Source: Roseivirga spongicola
Lineage (GTDB): Bacteria > Bacteroidota > Bacteroidia > Cytophagales > Cyclobacteriaceae
Reading direction: 5' to 3'
Assembly: GCF_001592965.1 (NCBI RefSeq)
Contig: NZ_LRPC01000012.1
Location: 496,001-560,000, forward strand
Length of the DNA: 64,000 bases
Below the pieces are notes generated by a model. It was not told the origin of the DNA, did not search any database, and saw only the letters and a program-made list of their open reading frames with translations. Shown in pieces: positions 27,555 to 37,411 of this stretch. Positions within the stretch are counted from its first letter, which is position 1. Each line of letters begins with the position of its first letter. Position numbers and translations under genes: made by a program.

Positions 27555-29825
27555 TTATTTAAGTACAAAGTCTGCCTCTAGCGTTTCCGCAGAGTTGGTT
27601 CCCACAAAAACCTTGAAATCACCTGGTTCTGACTTAAAAGTCATATCACGCGTATAGAATTCTAGATCCTTGTTAGTAATAGTAAAACTCACTTGCTTAG
27701 ACTCACCTGGGGCTAAGCTTATTTTTTCAAAACCCTTCAATTCTTTCACAGGTCTTGTAACACTACCCACTAGGTCTCGGATGTAAAGCTGTACCACTTC
27801 TTTACCTTGATACTTGCCAGTGTTTTTCACCGTAACATTGACGGTAATAGAGCCTTCGGCTGAAAGTTCATTACTGCTTAAGTTGAGGTTAGAATATTCG
27901 AATGTGGTGTAGCTTAAACCATAACCAAATGGATAAAGTGGCTCGTTCGATACATCTAAGTATTTACTTGTGTACTTGTTATTAGCATCGAAAGGACGGC
28001 CCGTATTCTTCATGTTGTAATAAACAGGAATTTGGCCTACGTTTTTCGGGAAAGTGATGGTCAGCTTTCCTCCTGGGTTATGGTCGCCAAATAGTGTTTC
28101 TGCAATGGCTTTACCAGACATGGTGCCTAAATGCCAAGCATTCATTACTGCAGGAATGTTCTCATCAATCCAGTTAATTGTTAACGGACGGCCAGCCATA
28201 ACAACAGCAACTATTGGCTTACCAAGCGCATGTATTGCCTCGATTAATTCTTGCTGAGGCCCAGGCAAGCCAATTTCAGTTCTACTGGCTGCTTCGCCAC
28301 TTTGGGTGTAGTCTTCACCAATGGCCATAACTACAACATCAGATCTTCTGGCTGCTGCAATGGCTTCAGCAAAACCTGACTTGTCGTCTCCATTGAAACC
28401 TGCTCCTCTGGCATAATTGATTCTTACATTAGGAGCAGTTTGCTTAATTCCCTCCAATAGAGTCACTACTTTACTTTCGTCTCCAGCAACATGCCATGTA
28501 CCTAACATGTCTTTCTGATTGTCGGCCAATGGTCCGATAAGAGCTACCGACCTCGTGTTTTTTGAAAGTGGAAGAAGGTTCTCTGAATTTTTACCAGCAG
28601 GCTCATTTTTGAGCAATACTATTGACTCTTTTCCAGCCAAAAGTGAATGATCCATTAGCTCCTGAGCGTAAAGCGTAGATTGCTCTCTCTCTTTATTCAG
28701 GTATCTGTAAGGGTCTTCGAAGAGGCCTAGCTTATACTTCATTTCCAACACTTGGCGCACATAGTCATTTAGGTCTGACTCTTTGATTTTTCCTTCCTCA
28801 ATTAATTCAGGAATATACTGGCTGTAAACTCCGCCCTGCATGTCCATTTGAACACCAGCATTAAAGGCTAATTCTGCAGCTTCTTTCAAATTAGCTACTG
28901 CACCATGTGGCACCATTTCATTGATAGAAGTATAGTCGGTGACAACAAAGCCATCAAATCCCCATTCATTGCGAAGAATTTCAGTCATTAAGTACTTGTT
29001 TCCCGATGCTGGCACACCATCTACTTCATTGAATGAAGTCATAACAGTAGTTGCTCCAGCATCTAAGGCTGCCTTGTAAGGAGGAAGATAATTCTGTCTC
29101 AATTCTCTGTCAGACATATCTACCGTATGGTAGTCTCTGCCTGCCTGAGAGGCTCCATAGGCTGCAAAGTGTTTTACACAGGCAAGAATAGTAGTAGGGT
29201 CGCTTAAGTCGGAACCCTGAATGCCTCGCACTTTGGCTGCTCCTATAAGTCCGCCTAAGTAAGGATCTTCACCGCTGCCTTCGGCAATTCGTCCCCAGCG
29301 AGGGTCTCTGGCAATATCTACCATAGGGTTGTATGTCCAGTTAACACCTGCAGATGCGGCTTCTTTTGCTGCCAAATGCGCAGATTTTTCAATTATATCC
29401 ATGTCCCAACTAGCGGCTTCGGCCAGAGGAATTGGGAAAGTGGTTTTGTAACCATGAATTACATCTAGACCAAATAGTAGGGGAATACCCAACCTGGTCT
29501 CTTCTACGGCAATTCTTTGAAGATTTGTGGCGTAATCTACAGTGTGAGCATTGAATAAATTACCAGCTCTGCCAGCCCTTAATTCATCCATGTAATCATC
29601 GCGCAACACAGGGCCTGTAACATCCCAGCCACTTGTGTATAGGGTGAGTTGCCCTGCTTTTTCTTCTACAGTCATTTCATTCATCAAAGAATCTATGAAT
29701 GCATCCATTTCGGAATTGCCACTGCTGCTAGAAGAAGAGTTGCAGGCAGTGAATGAAACTGCTGCTAGTGCAAAGATTAGCGCTAGGTTAGTAATTGATT
29801 TTATCTGAATTCTAAGTCTTTTCAT
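27555..29825 (-). CDS. bglX: GH3 beta-glucosidase, lipoprotein
   Basis: Exo-acting beta-glucosidase that releases glucose from oligosaccharides in the periplasm. A lipobox ends at Cys28. The domains are the (beta/alpha)8 barrel (about 35-370), the alpha/beta sandwich (about 395-610) and a fibronectin type III-like end (about 665-750). The nucleophile is D297 in V-V-T-D-Y, where most homologues have S-D-W. Length 756 fits the BglX type. In Bacteroides, GH3 enzymes near GH144 genes act on beta-1,2-gluco-oligosaccharides (established for the BT_3567 family), which fits this locus. Confidence 0.93.
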   Translation of the reverse strand: MKRLRIQIKSITNLALIFALAAVSFTACNSSSSSSGNSEMDAFIDSLMNEMTVEEKAGQLTLYTSGWDVTGPVLRDDYMDELRAGRAGNLFNAHTVDYATNLQRIAVEETRLGIPLLFGLDVIHGYKTTFPIPLAEAASWDMDIIEKSAHLAAKEAASAGVNWTYNPMVDIARDPRWGRIAEGSGEDPYLGGLIGAAKVRGIQGSDLSDPTTILACVKHFAAYGASQAGRDYHTVDMSDRELRQNYLPPYKAALDAGATTVMTSFNEVDGVPASGNKYLMTEILRNEWGFDGFVVTDYTSINEMVPHGAVANLKEAAELAFNAGVQMDMQGGVYSQYIPELIEEGKIKESDLNDYVRQVLEMKYKLGLFEDPYRYLNKEREQSTLYAQELMDHSLLAGKESIVLLKNEPAGKNSENLLPLSKNTRSVALIGPLADNQKDMLGTWHVAGDESKVVTLLEGIKQTAPNVRINYARGAGFNGDDKSGFAEAIAAARRSDVVVMAIGEDYTQSGEAASRTEIGLPGPQQELIEAIHALGKPIVAVVMAGRPLTINWIDENIPAVMNAWHLGTMSGKAIAETLFGDHNPGGKLTITFPKNVGQIPVYYNMKNTGRPFDANNKYTSKYLDVSNEPLYPFGYGLSYTTFEYSNLNLSSNELSAEGSITVNVTVKNTGKYQGKEVVQLYIRDLVGSVTRPVKELKGFEKISLAPGESKQVSFTITNKDLEFYTRDMTFKSEPGDFKVFVGTNSAETLEADFVLK

Positions 29826-29834
29826 TATAGCTTT

Positions 29835-30629
29835 CTATTGCTTTGTTTTAGAGAATAGCCATGGTAGAAGCTCTGGTTCTGCAAATGCAGGGTCCCAACT
29901 GTTGTGGTTGGCATTTGGATATAAAGTAAGCTTTACTTTACCACCCTTGGCCTCTATGGCTTTGGCCATGTCTTGAGAAAAATGTGGAGGAACCACATCA
30001 TCTTTTAGTCCGTGGAAAATCCAGAACGGAACCTTTTTTGCGTATTTTTTGGCACTCTTTGGGTTGTCTCCACCACAAATAGGTGCTGCCGCAGCAAAGG
30101 TTTTAGGCATTCTGCTCACTAGCTCAAATGTGCCCATACCACCCATTGAAAGACCCATCACATACATTCTTTCGGTATCTATGTGCGATACGCTACTCAG
30201 AGAATCTACCATAGACATTAATCCTTTCATAGATTGATGAGGCTTTTTACTTGTTTTGAAAAAGGTGAAATGTCTTTTACCATTTTCATCTAAAGGTCTA
30301 TGAACATTGGCCCAATAGTCATCTGGTGGGCATTGAGGAAAAATGACTACCGCAGGAAAGTCCTTTCTGTTCTGAGCATCCAGGAAAAGTTTGCTTCCAT
30401 GAATCAGTTGCTTTTCATTGTTCTCGCCTCTTTCTCCAGCCCCATGAAGAAATAGCACTAAAGGATACTTCTTAGAAGGATCGAACCCTTCAGGATACAG
30501 CACGCGATAGTTCAGGCTGCCTTCTTTAAATTCATGTTGCCCATGTTCAAAAGCATCTTTTGGATTTTGCGCATGGGTGATATTGATAGCACAGATTAGT
30601 GCTATCAATACTAGAGATACCTTATTCAT
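29835..30629 (-). CDS. Secreted alpha/beta-hydrolase esterase (PHB-depolymerase/dienelactone-hydrolase type)
   Basis: A signal peptide (cleaved near T-H-A-Q) precedes an alpha/beta-hydrolase of 264 residues. The nucleophile is S161 in M-G-L-S-M-G-G, the acid is probably in F-H-G-L-K-D-D-V and the His in N-A-N-H-N-S-W. Its place between the GH144 and GH3 genes suggests removal of ester decorations (for example acetyl or succinyl groups) from the glycan before its hydrolysis; substrate remains inference. The start overlaps the upstream GH144 gene by 8 bp. Confidence 0.85.
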   Translation of the reverse strand: MNKVSLVLIALICAINITHAQNPKDAFEHGQHEFKEGSLNYRVLYPEGFDPSKKYPLVLFLHGAGERGENNEKQLIHGSKLFLDAQNRKDFPAVVIFPQCPPDDYWANVHRPLDENGKRHFTFFKTSKKPHQSMKGLMSMVDSLSSVSHIDTERMYVMGLSMGGMGTFELVSRMPKTFAAAAPICGGDNPKSAKKYAKKVPFWIFHGLKDDVVPPHFSQDMAKAIEAKGGKVKLTLYPNANHNSWDPAFAEPELLPWLFSKTKQ

Positions 30630-31974
30630 AAGTAAAGCCTAATTTGTCTAGTCCAACTTTGATTTCTGGAGCAGACATAAATAGCTCCCAGATTAAGCCA
30701 GATCTGTAGTTTTCAATCATTACAGGAATTGGACCTTGGTCAATAGCCAAGTATCTAGGTAAGTGCCAATCTTCTTGTAAGCTGAATGCATCGTAAGGAC
30801 CGAACTCTCCAACCAAAGTATCTAAGTCGGTATATAAGTGCTTAAGCATAGCCATGCTCTCTTCAGGTGTATATGGGAAAGAAGAAAGCGCAGCGGTAGG
30901 AGAGATTACTCCTAAGTCTCTGTCTGGTCGGTGGCCTGCGTAGCCTCTCATAGAGTAGCTAGAGGTAAAACCCCAAAGGTTTGGTCCATAACCTTCGAAC
31001 TCGTTAGGGTTGTCTACAGCATATTTGTAATGGATCATAGCATGGTTCTGGTTAAGCTTCCAGTAATCAGCATATTGATCTTTAAGTCCTTTAGGGTTTA
31101 GGCCTAGGTACGAATAGTGAGCCCAGAAAAGAGGACCAACAGGCGAATCGTTAGTTTCGTAGTGATTTAACTCGGTTTCAAGACCATAGAATACGGTATC
31201 GTTGGCAATCTCTCCATTCATTGCCCAACCTTCATGATAAACCGCAGGGTCAATGCTGTGATCTGGAGAAGCTGCTGCCAATACATACATAATCAAACAT
31301 TCGTTATAACCGCGAACGTCAAAGTTCATCTCCCAGCCGTAATTAGGAGACCAGTGCCAGTAAAGTACGTTTTCGCCTCTGGTGTGCCAATCGAACTCAA
31401 TGTTCTTCCAAATAGCATCCATGCGGTCTGCTAGTTTAGCTTCTCTATCAATGTTTTTATCTAAGTATTGTCTAACAGTCAATAAGCCAGCGGCTAAGAA
31501 TGAGCTTTCTACAAGGTCGCCACCATCATCCTTTTGGCTGAAAGCTTTCGCTTTACCTGTCTTACCATCCCACCAGTGAGGGAAAACCCCATGAAAGGTG
31601 TCTGCATTTTCTAGGAAATCTGTGATTCTCTCAAATCTTTCAACTCCTTGCTCTCTGGTGATAAAGCCTCTTTCTATTCCAACAATAATTGCCATAAGGC
31701 CAAAGCCAGAACCACCTGAGGTAATAATGTCTTTGTCATGGCTAGGGTAAATATCGTCCATATGGTATCTCTCTCTGGCCATACCACTGTTAGGTTCGGC
31801 ACCTTCCCAGAAATACTGAAAGGTTTGGTATTGCACCAAGTTGAGTAGAGAATCTTCTTTCGATTCGCTTTTGCTAACATCTGCATTACTTGAAGCACTA
31901 GACTGGCCACAAGAAATGATGACCGCACAGAGGGTCAATGCCAGAATGCTTTGTAAAACTGTTTTTTTGTTCAT
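30622..31974 (-). CDS. GH144-type glucoamylase-like lipoprotein (beta-1,2-glucan hydrolase candidate)
   Basis: A 450-residue lipoprotein (Cys22) with the Glycoamylase-like (PF10091) (alpha/alpha)6 fold. Conserved blocks are F-Q-Y-F-W-E-G-A, S-G-G-S-G-F-G, F-P-H-W-W-D-G, G-G-D-L-V-E-S-S-F, L-Y-W-H-W-S-P-N-Y-G-W and F-G-P-Y-D-A-F-S. Characterised GH144 enzymes are endo-beta-1,2-glucanases or sophorohydrolases. The partner gene upstream encodes a closely similar catalytic domain, so the two are tandem paralogues, likely with different chain-length preference. The gene overlaps the esterase gene by 8 bp. Confidence 0.88.
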   Translation of the reverse strand: MNKKTVLQSILALTLCAVIISCGQSSASSNADVSKSESKEDSLLNLVQYQTFQYFWEGAEPNSGMARERYHMDDIYPSHDKDIITSGGSGFGLMAIIVGIERGFITREQGVERFERITDFLENADTFHGVFPHWWDGKTGKAKAFSQKDDGGDLVESSFLAAGLLTVRQYLDKNIDREAKLADRMDAIWKNIEFDWHTRGENVLYWHWSPNYGWEMNFDVRGYNECLIMYVLAAASPDHSIDPAVYHEGWAMNGEIANDTVFYGLETELNHYETNDSPVGPLFWAHYSYLGLNPKGLKDQYADYWKLNQNHAMIHYKYAVDNPNEFEGYGPNLWGFTSSYSMRGYAGHRPDRDLGVISPTAALSSFPYTPEESMAMLKHLYTDLDTLVGEFGPYDAFSLQEDWHLPRYLAIDQGPIPVMIENYRSGLIWELFMSAPEIKVGLDKLGFTYE

Positions 31975-32005
31975 CGTATTAGTAAGGTTATGTCTTTTAT
32001 TTCAA

Positions 32006-33961
32006 TCAATAACTTGTAAATCCTAGTTTGTCTAGCCCGTCTGAAATCTCTTCGTTTTTCATAAAAAGATTCCACAATAAGGCCGATCTGTAGTTTTCTA
32101 TCATTAGAATAATTGGCCCTTGGTCTATGGCCAAAGTAGAGCTTGCATACCAGTTTTCCGTGAGGTTAAATGCATCGTAAAAACCGTATTCGCCCCAAAG
32201 TTTATCTCCCATTATGTAGTAGAAATGTTTAAGGGCAGTCATAGATTCTTCTGGTGTATATGGGAAAGAAGAGAGGGCTGCGGTTGGTGTTATTACACCC
32301 AAGTCATTCGTAGGTGAATGAGCAGAATAGCCATTGTGGTTATCGCTGGCCGTTAGCCCCCAAGCGCCTTCTCCATAGCCAACAAAGTTTTTAGGATTAG
32401 CCACCGAATAAGCGTGGTTAATTTTAGCATGAGCTACATTCTGATTCCAATAGTTGGCGTACTGATCTTGTAGGTTTCTCGGGTCTAAGCCAAGGAATGA
32501 ATAGTGAGAGAAGAATAGCGGACCCCCAAACGAACTACCCAGCGGTAACTGAATATTATAGTATTCATTATTATTGGCCATATCGCCATTTCTGGCCCAA
32601 CCCTCATTATATACGCTAGCCGAAATTGGATGGGTAGGAGAGGAAGCGGCCAAGACATATACAATTAATGATTCGTTCCAGCCACGGATTTTAAGGTTCT
32701 TTTCCCAACCATAGTTTGGCGACCAATGCCAGTACAGCACATCTTGCCCGCCTTGAGTGTACCAATCCCACTCAACTTCTTGCCAAAGTTGGGTAATGGT
32801 GTTTCTAATGCTTTGTTCTTGAGTATTGCCCGGGTTAAGGTATTCTCTAACAGTTAGGAGACCTTGAATCATAAAGGCCGTTTCAACCAAGTCGCCCCCA
32901 TTATCATTAGCGCTGAAAGGTACAGTTTCACCAGTGTTTCCATTCATCCAGTGAGGCCAAACCCCGTGGAATCGGTCTGCTCCTTTAAGAAAGTCTACAA
33001 TTTTTTTGAGTCGGAGAACACCTTGTTCTCTGGTAATGAAGCCTCGTTCTATTCCTACAATGATACTCATTACGCCAAAGCCAGAGCCGCCAATGGTTAC
33101 GGTGTTGTCCGAAGAGTTTCTTTCTCTGGCCAAACCAGAATTTGGGTGGGCAAAATCCCAGAAGTATTTGAAAGTTTGTTTCTGTACTTTAGTCAGGAGG
33201 TCTTCCTCAGATATCTGAGGAAATTTAAATGAAGGATCTAATTTGGTGTAGAATTCTAAAGAATAGCCATCGAAACCACGCCCCTCAGCACTTTCTAAAT
33301 CGTCAGAAATGCTGAAGTTGTATTTTTTGATGTAGTCTAATGATGTAGTTGGAGTAACAGTAATTGTTTTGTCTTCATTAGAACTGACAATGTTTACCGA
33401 CTTGCCTTGTAATCTAAAGGCCGTTTCAAAGGTTGAAACATTAATGGGTGTACTAAACTCAAAGGTGAGCGTAAGTTGAGGGTCTACATTTTGAACCCTT
33501 GGATTATTGCTAATGGCTTCTCCATTCATCAATACGGAAACTAGCTCTAGCTCTCCGGCTTGAGTTCTGAACTGAAACGAAGTAGGAGTGATGGTGGCAC
33601 CATCGGCACTTCTTAATTCATCGGTTAAGCTAACGGTATATATGGTATTGTTTTCTAAAATTCCGTTTACCGAAAGCAAGGCAGATTTACCTTGAGCAGA
33701 CAGTGATACGGTTTTAGTAATTTCTTGTGTTCCTGCTAACAATTTAATGCCTGTGGCAATAGTGGCAGGGTCTAAAGCTGTGGAGAATAAAAGGGAAATG
33801 CTACGGTCTACAGGAATAGACGCTGTAATATCTCCTGTGAGGTTAAGTTGAAGGGAACCAGCGAAAGCAGACTCCAATTGGAGTGCCTCGGCCGAAGGTT
33901 CATCAGATTTACAGCCTAAAAGGCTAGTAATTAATAAGATGTATAATAGCCTAATTCTCAT
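32006..33961 (-). CDS. GH144-type lipoprotein with N-terminal Ig-like (Big_5) domains
   Basis: A 651-residue lipoprotein (Cys17). Residues about 25-135 and 140-240 are two Ig-like domains of the Big_5 type (both with A-S-I-P-V-D-R / T-F-E-F-S-T-P patterns and an F-Y-T/F-R-T end). Residues about 250-650 repeat the catalytic fold of the downstream GH144 gene (F-K-Y-F-W-D-F-A, G-G-S-G-F-G-V, F-H-G-V-W-P-H-W, G-G-D-L-V-E-T-A-F). The added domains could hold the enzyme away from the membrane or bind glycan, so this may be the surface-exposed enzyme and the shorter paralogue the periplasmic one. That division is inference. Confidence 0.87.
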   Translation of the reverse strand: MRIRLLYILLITSLLGCKSDEPSAEALQLESAFAGSLQLNLTGDITASIPVDRSISLLFSTALDPATIATGIKLLAGTQEITKTVSLSAQGKSALLSVNGILENNTIYTVSLTDELRSADGATITPTSFQFRTQAGELELVSVLMNGEAISNNPRVQNVDPQLTLTFEFSTPINVSTFETAFRLQGKSVNIVSSNEDKTITVTPTTSLDYIKKYNFSISDDLESAEGRGFDGYSLEFYTKLDPSFKFPQISEEDLLTKVQKQTFKYFWDFAHPNSGLARERNSSDNTVTIGGSGFGVMSIIVGIERGFITREQGVLRLKKIVDFLKGADRFHGVWPHWMNGNTGETVPFSANDNGGDLVETAFMIQGLLTVREYLNPGNTQEQSIRNTITQLWQEVEWDWYTQGGQDVLYWHWSPNYGWEKNLKIRGWNESLIVYVLAASSPTHPISASVYNEGWARNGDMANNNEYYNIQLPLGSSFGGPLFFSHYSFLGLDPRNLQDQYANYWNQNVAHAKINHAYSVANPKNFVGYGEGAWGLTASDNHNGYSAHSPTNDLGVITPTAALSSFPYTPEESMTALKHFYYIMGDKLWGEYGFYDAFNLTENWYASSTLAIDQGPIILMIENYRSALLWNLFMKNEEISDGLDKLGFTSY

Positions 33962-34044
33962 TAATTGGTTGGGGTTTTAGAAACGATTGGGGACTCTAGC
34001 TGAAGCCAAATTCCCCAATCGACTCTTAATTGATAGTCAGCTGC

Positions 34045-35841
34045 TTAACGCGCTGCTTTAATTGCATCTACTTCTGCTTGAGTAAGGGCTTTGTCGAAAA
34101 TTCTAAGCTCATCCATTAAGCTTAGGTCAGACTTATGACCCCATTCGTTAAATCTAGGCGCACCAGAACCAATAGACATGATGTCACAGTTGGCCCAGCT
34201 GAAGCCTTCAGGTAAATCAGATTCTGAAACCATTACGCCATCTATGTATACTCTTGCTACGGAGCCAGAGATAGTAAAGGCCATATGAATCCAGTCGGTT
34301 TGTGTAGTAGGGTCTACATCTGCAGCTGCGGCACCGTCTACCCAAACTTCTCCAGCACCAGTTCCTACATTTAGTTTGAACCTCTGCTTGCCACCAGCAT
34401 TTTCTCTAAAGAACCTAAAGCCACTAGTTCGCAAGTTTTGAGTGTTAGGATAGTCAGCGTTTTCAGTATGCGGAGGGCCAACCACTAGAATACCAGCTCT
34501 GTCTGGAGTAGCATTTACTTTATACCAGAAAGAAGCGCTGAATTCATCAAATTCAATTCCGTTAGATGGGAAGGTTGCGTAAGCATCGGTAGCAGCTTGG
34601 AAAGCTCCACTGCCTCTTAGGCCTTCACCAGCAAGGTTGATTGAACCTACTTGAGTAGCAGCCAATCCTGAAGCAGCGTCTACGTAGTTGCTTTCAAAGT
34701 CCATGTAGAACTTTTCGCCAAACTCACCATTATAGACGGTTCCACCTTCATCGTTAATGATGGTAAGAATTTCTGTCTGAGAAAGGCTTTTGTTGAAGAG
34801 TCTTAGCTCATCCATTAAGCTTCTGTCAGATAGGTGTCCCCATTCGTTAAATCTTGGAGAACCAGACATAATAGAAAGGATGTCGCAGTTGGTCCAATCT
34901 ACACCAGAAATAGCAGTGTTTTTAACTGGCTGACCGTTGATGTAGACAATCGCTTCGCTGTTCGATATAGTGAAGGCAAAGTGTACCCACTCTCCTGAGT
35001 TAGGTGCTACATCTGCAGCAGCTCCACCGTCTATCCAAGCATCGCTAGTTCCATTTCCAACATTCAGCTTGAAGCGTTGTTTACCAGCTACATTTTCTCT
35101 GAAGAATCTGAAACCACTTGTTCTGTCGTTCTGAACATCAGGGTAATTTGCATGATCTGTGTCTGGCGGGCCTACAACTAATATACCTGCTCTGTCAGGG
35201 TCATCGTTCACCTTCATCCAGAATACAGCACTAAACTCGTCATCCAAAATATCGCTAACTGGTATGGTTAGGTAAGAATCTGTAGCTCCAGCCAAGGCAT
35301 TGCCACCTACTTTACCTTCTCCTGCAAAGCCCATATTTCCTACCTCAGTAGGGAACCTAACATTTACAAGTTCAACATTGTCATTGTCGAACGGCATGTA
35401 GAAGATCTCTCCATCATACTTAGTTACATAAGGAGGAATCTTAGAGAAGTTAATGGTTTCAGTAGTAGACTTTCCATTAATATCAGTTGCAGTCACCACT
35501 AAAGTATGGTCACCATCTGCTAATTCTGAATAGGTATATTCACCAACGAATTTCCTGTAATCTACAAAGTCTGAGAAGCTAGCTATTTCAGCACCATCTA
35601 AGGTGAGGGTAATGGTAGCTAGTTCTATATCGTCAGTAGCTTCAAATTCAATATTAACTGAAGTTACACTCTCGTAAACCTGTATTTCAGTACCATTTGC
35701 AGGGTAGTTTACGGTTACTTCAGGAGCAGCAGTGTCTTCTCCTGGTTCAACCGTTTTTATTTCGTCTAGAAAGGCATCCTTACACCCAGCAATTAAGAAG
35801 ATGAGTAAGGTGCTTAGAAATAATGATTTTATAATTCTCAT
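34045..35841 (-). CDS. Surface lipoprotein with two LamG-like domains (SusE/F-position glycan-binding protein)
   Basis: A 598-residue lipoprotein (Cys20) in the place where SusE/SusF or surface glycan-binding proteins usually occur. Residues 35-135 are an Ig-like domain (D-T-A-A-P-E-V-T-V start). It then carries two LamG/concanavalin-like lectin domains (about 145-365 and 370-598) that repeat each other closely: both contain D-R-A-G-I-L-V-V-G-P-P, T-S-G-F-R-F-F-R-E-N and R-F-N-E-W-G-H. The near identity suggests a recent internal duplication. It is expected to bind the glycan at the surface and pass it to SusC/D. Confidence 0.85.
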   Translation of the reverse strand: MRIIKSLFLSTLLIFLIAGCKDAFLDEIKTVEPGEDTAAPEVTVNYPANGTEIQVYESVTSVNIEFEATDDIELATITLTLDGAEIASFSDFVDYRKFVGEYTYSELADGDHTLVVTATDINGKSTTETINFSKIPPYVTKYDGEIFYMPFDNDNVELVNVRFPTEVGNMGFAGEGKVGGNALAGATDSYLTIPVSDILDDEFSAVFWMKVNDDPDRAGILVVGPPDTDHANYPDVQNDRTSGFRFFRENVAGKQRFKLNVGNGTSDAWIDGGAAADVAPNSGEWVHFAFTISNSEAIVYINGQPVKNTAISGVDWTNCDILSIMSGSPRFNEWGHLSDRSLMDELRLFNKSLSQTEILTIINDEGGTVYNGEFGEKFYMDFESNYVDAASGLAATQVGSINLAGEGLRGSGAFQAATDAYATFPSNGIEFDEFSASFWYKVNATPDRAGILVVGPPHTENADYPNTQNLRTSGFRFFRENAGGKQRFKLNVGTGAGEVWVDGAAAADVDPTTQTDWIHMAFTISGSVARVYIDGVMVSESDLPEGFSWANCDIMSIGSGAPRFNEWGHKSDLSLMDELRIFDKALTQAEVDAIKAAR

Positions 35842-35852
35842 ATCGTTTATTC

Positions 35853-37400
35853 TTAATTGTCAGATAATTGAGTTAACAAGTCTAGTTGAGCCAATGGGTA
35901 AGGCAAATACTGATCGTCAGTACCGAAGGTTCTTCCATCTCTGTTCAATTCAGTAGTACGACCGTTTCTTACTACATCGTAAAAACGAATTCCCCACTCA
36001 AGACCAAATTCAGCAAACTTCTCGTTCAGTACATCGTCTAGCGTTACTGTGGCAAGGTCTGTAAGACCAGCTCTTCCTCTTACTTCGTTTACTGCGTCTA
36101 CAGCGCTCATTGCAGAACTGGTTGCACCACTTACTAGTGCTTCTGCATGCATTAGTAGAATTTCAGAGTATCTGATCACCAATACGTTTTTGTTTTCACC
36201 GTATCGAACTCTGCCTGTAGTTAACTGATTAGATGGAAGGTAGTGCTTACCACTAGAGAATTTAGCTCTTGGGTTTGGCTGAGCGTCTGTTCTACCTATT
36301 ACATCACCATCGCGAGTTGTGTTAGACACAAAAGCAGGAAGGTTGGTGTAATTAGGGTCTGACTGAATCATTTCAATTCCTTCTCTGGTAAAGAGTACAC
36401 TTGTTTCTAGTCTGACAGTCTCATTTCTATCTAACATAAACTTGATGTACTTCATAGAAGGCTCCCAGAAACCCCAGCCTGCGCCAGAACCAGCTACTGC
36501 TGGAGTCCAGTTATTAGGGCCGAAGAATTGGTGTAGATAGTACTCTGCATTACCTGAACTCTGACCAAAGTCTGAGTACTGGAACTCTAAAAGGCTCTCA
36601 TTGCTAAGCTTACCAGGAACCTTGAATAGTTCGTAGTAGTCATTGTAAAGCTCAAAAGCACCTGAGCTAATGATTTCGCCAGTAGCATCTGCCACACCCT
36701 GGTAGTTTTTCATTTCAAGGTTAGCCATAGCTTTTACTGCTAAAGCTGTGTACTTGGTTATTCCACCTTTGATATCAGTTCTCTGGTTAGGACGAATGCT
36801 TGCTAATAATGGAGCAGCTTCATCCATTAAGTCTGAGATGTGTTGCATCACTTCTTGCTGAGAAGAAACAGGAGTGGTGTAAAGATCATCAGTTTGAGAA
36901 CTTGTAGGAATCAATATATCTCCCCATAATCTTGAAAGTTGGAGTAACTCCCAACCAATCATTACCTTGATTTCTGCAATGTATTGATCTCCTTCTGCTG
37001 GGTTAGCAGCATTGGCCTGATACTTGGCAATTTCTTCCATAGCGCCATGCCATTTTATGATGTCATCATAGAAGTTCAACCAAGTAGAGTTGTACATCCA
37101 GAATGAACGATCGTATCTGAACTGGTCAGTTTCAGTTAAAGGAAACTGATCTCCCGCAGGGTTAACATCATCACCTCTTACAGAGATAATAGGGAAGGTT
37201 TCCCACTGAAGGTCGTAAAGCAAATCGTATGCTCCAATGCGCAATAAAGGCATGTTCTCGGTTAAGGTGTAATCTGTACCTTCAACAAGCACTTGACCTT
37301 CCAACGGATCGTCCAATGAATCATCGCAAGCCGTTGCAAACACTAATGTGAGCGAAAGGGCGAATAGACTTTTGAAATATTGTAACTTATTCATTTTCAA
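35853..37400 (-). CDS. SusD/RagB-family nutrient-binding lipoprotein
   Basis: Surface lipoprotein (Cys25 in F-A-T-A-C) that caps the SusC barrel and binds oligosaccharides. The TPR-rich helical fold is suggested by W-L-N-F-Y-D-D-I, and the SusD C-terminal signature by E-V-R-G-R-A-G-L near residue 440 and E-F-G-L-E-W-G-I-R-F-Y-D near 470. Length 515 is typical. It lies 11 bp after the SusC gene, the diagnostic SusC-SusD pair of a polysaccharide utilisation locus. Confidence 0.93.
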   Translation of the reverse strand: MKMNKLQYFKSLFALSLTLVFATACDDSLDDPLEGQVLVEGTDYTLTENMPLLRIGAYDLLYDLQWETFPIISVRGDDVNPAGDQFPLTETDQFRYDRSFWMYNSTWLNFYDDIIKWHGAMEEIAKYQANAANPAEGDQYIAEIKVMIGWELLQLSRLWGDILIPTSSQTDDLYTTPVSSQQEVMQHISDLMDEAAPLLASIRPNQRTDIKGGITKYTALAVKAMANLEMKNYQGVADATGEIISSGAFELYNDYYELFKVPGKLSNESLLEFQYSDFGQSSGNAEYYLHQFFGPNNWTPAVAGSGAGWGFWEPSMKYIKFMLDRNETVRLETSVLFTREGIEMIQSDPNYTNLPAFVSNTTRDGDVIGRTDAQPNPRAKFSSGKHYLPSNQLTTGRVRYGENKNVLVIRYSEILLMHAEALVSGATSSAMSAVDAVNEVRGRAGLTDLATVTLDDVLNEKFAEFGLEWGIRFYDVVRNGRTTELNRDGRTFGTDDQYLPYPLAQLDLLTQLSDN

Positions 37401-37411
37401 TCTCTTTTATC

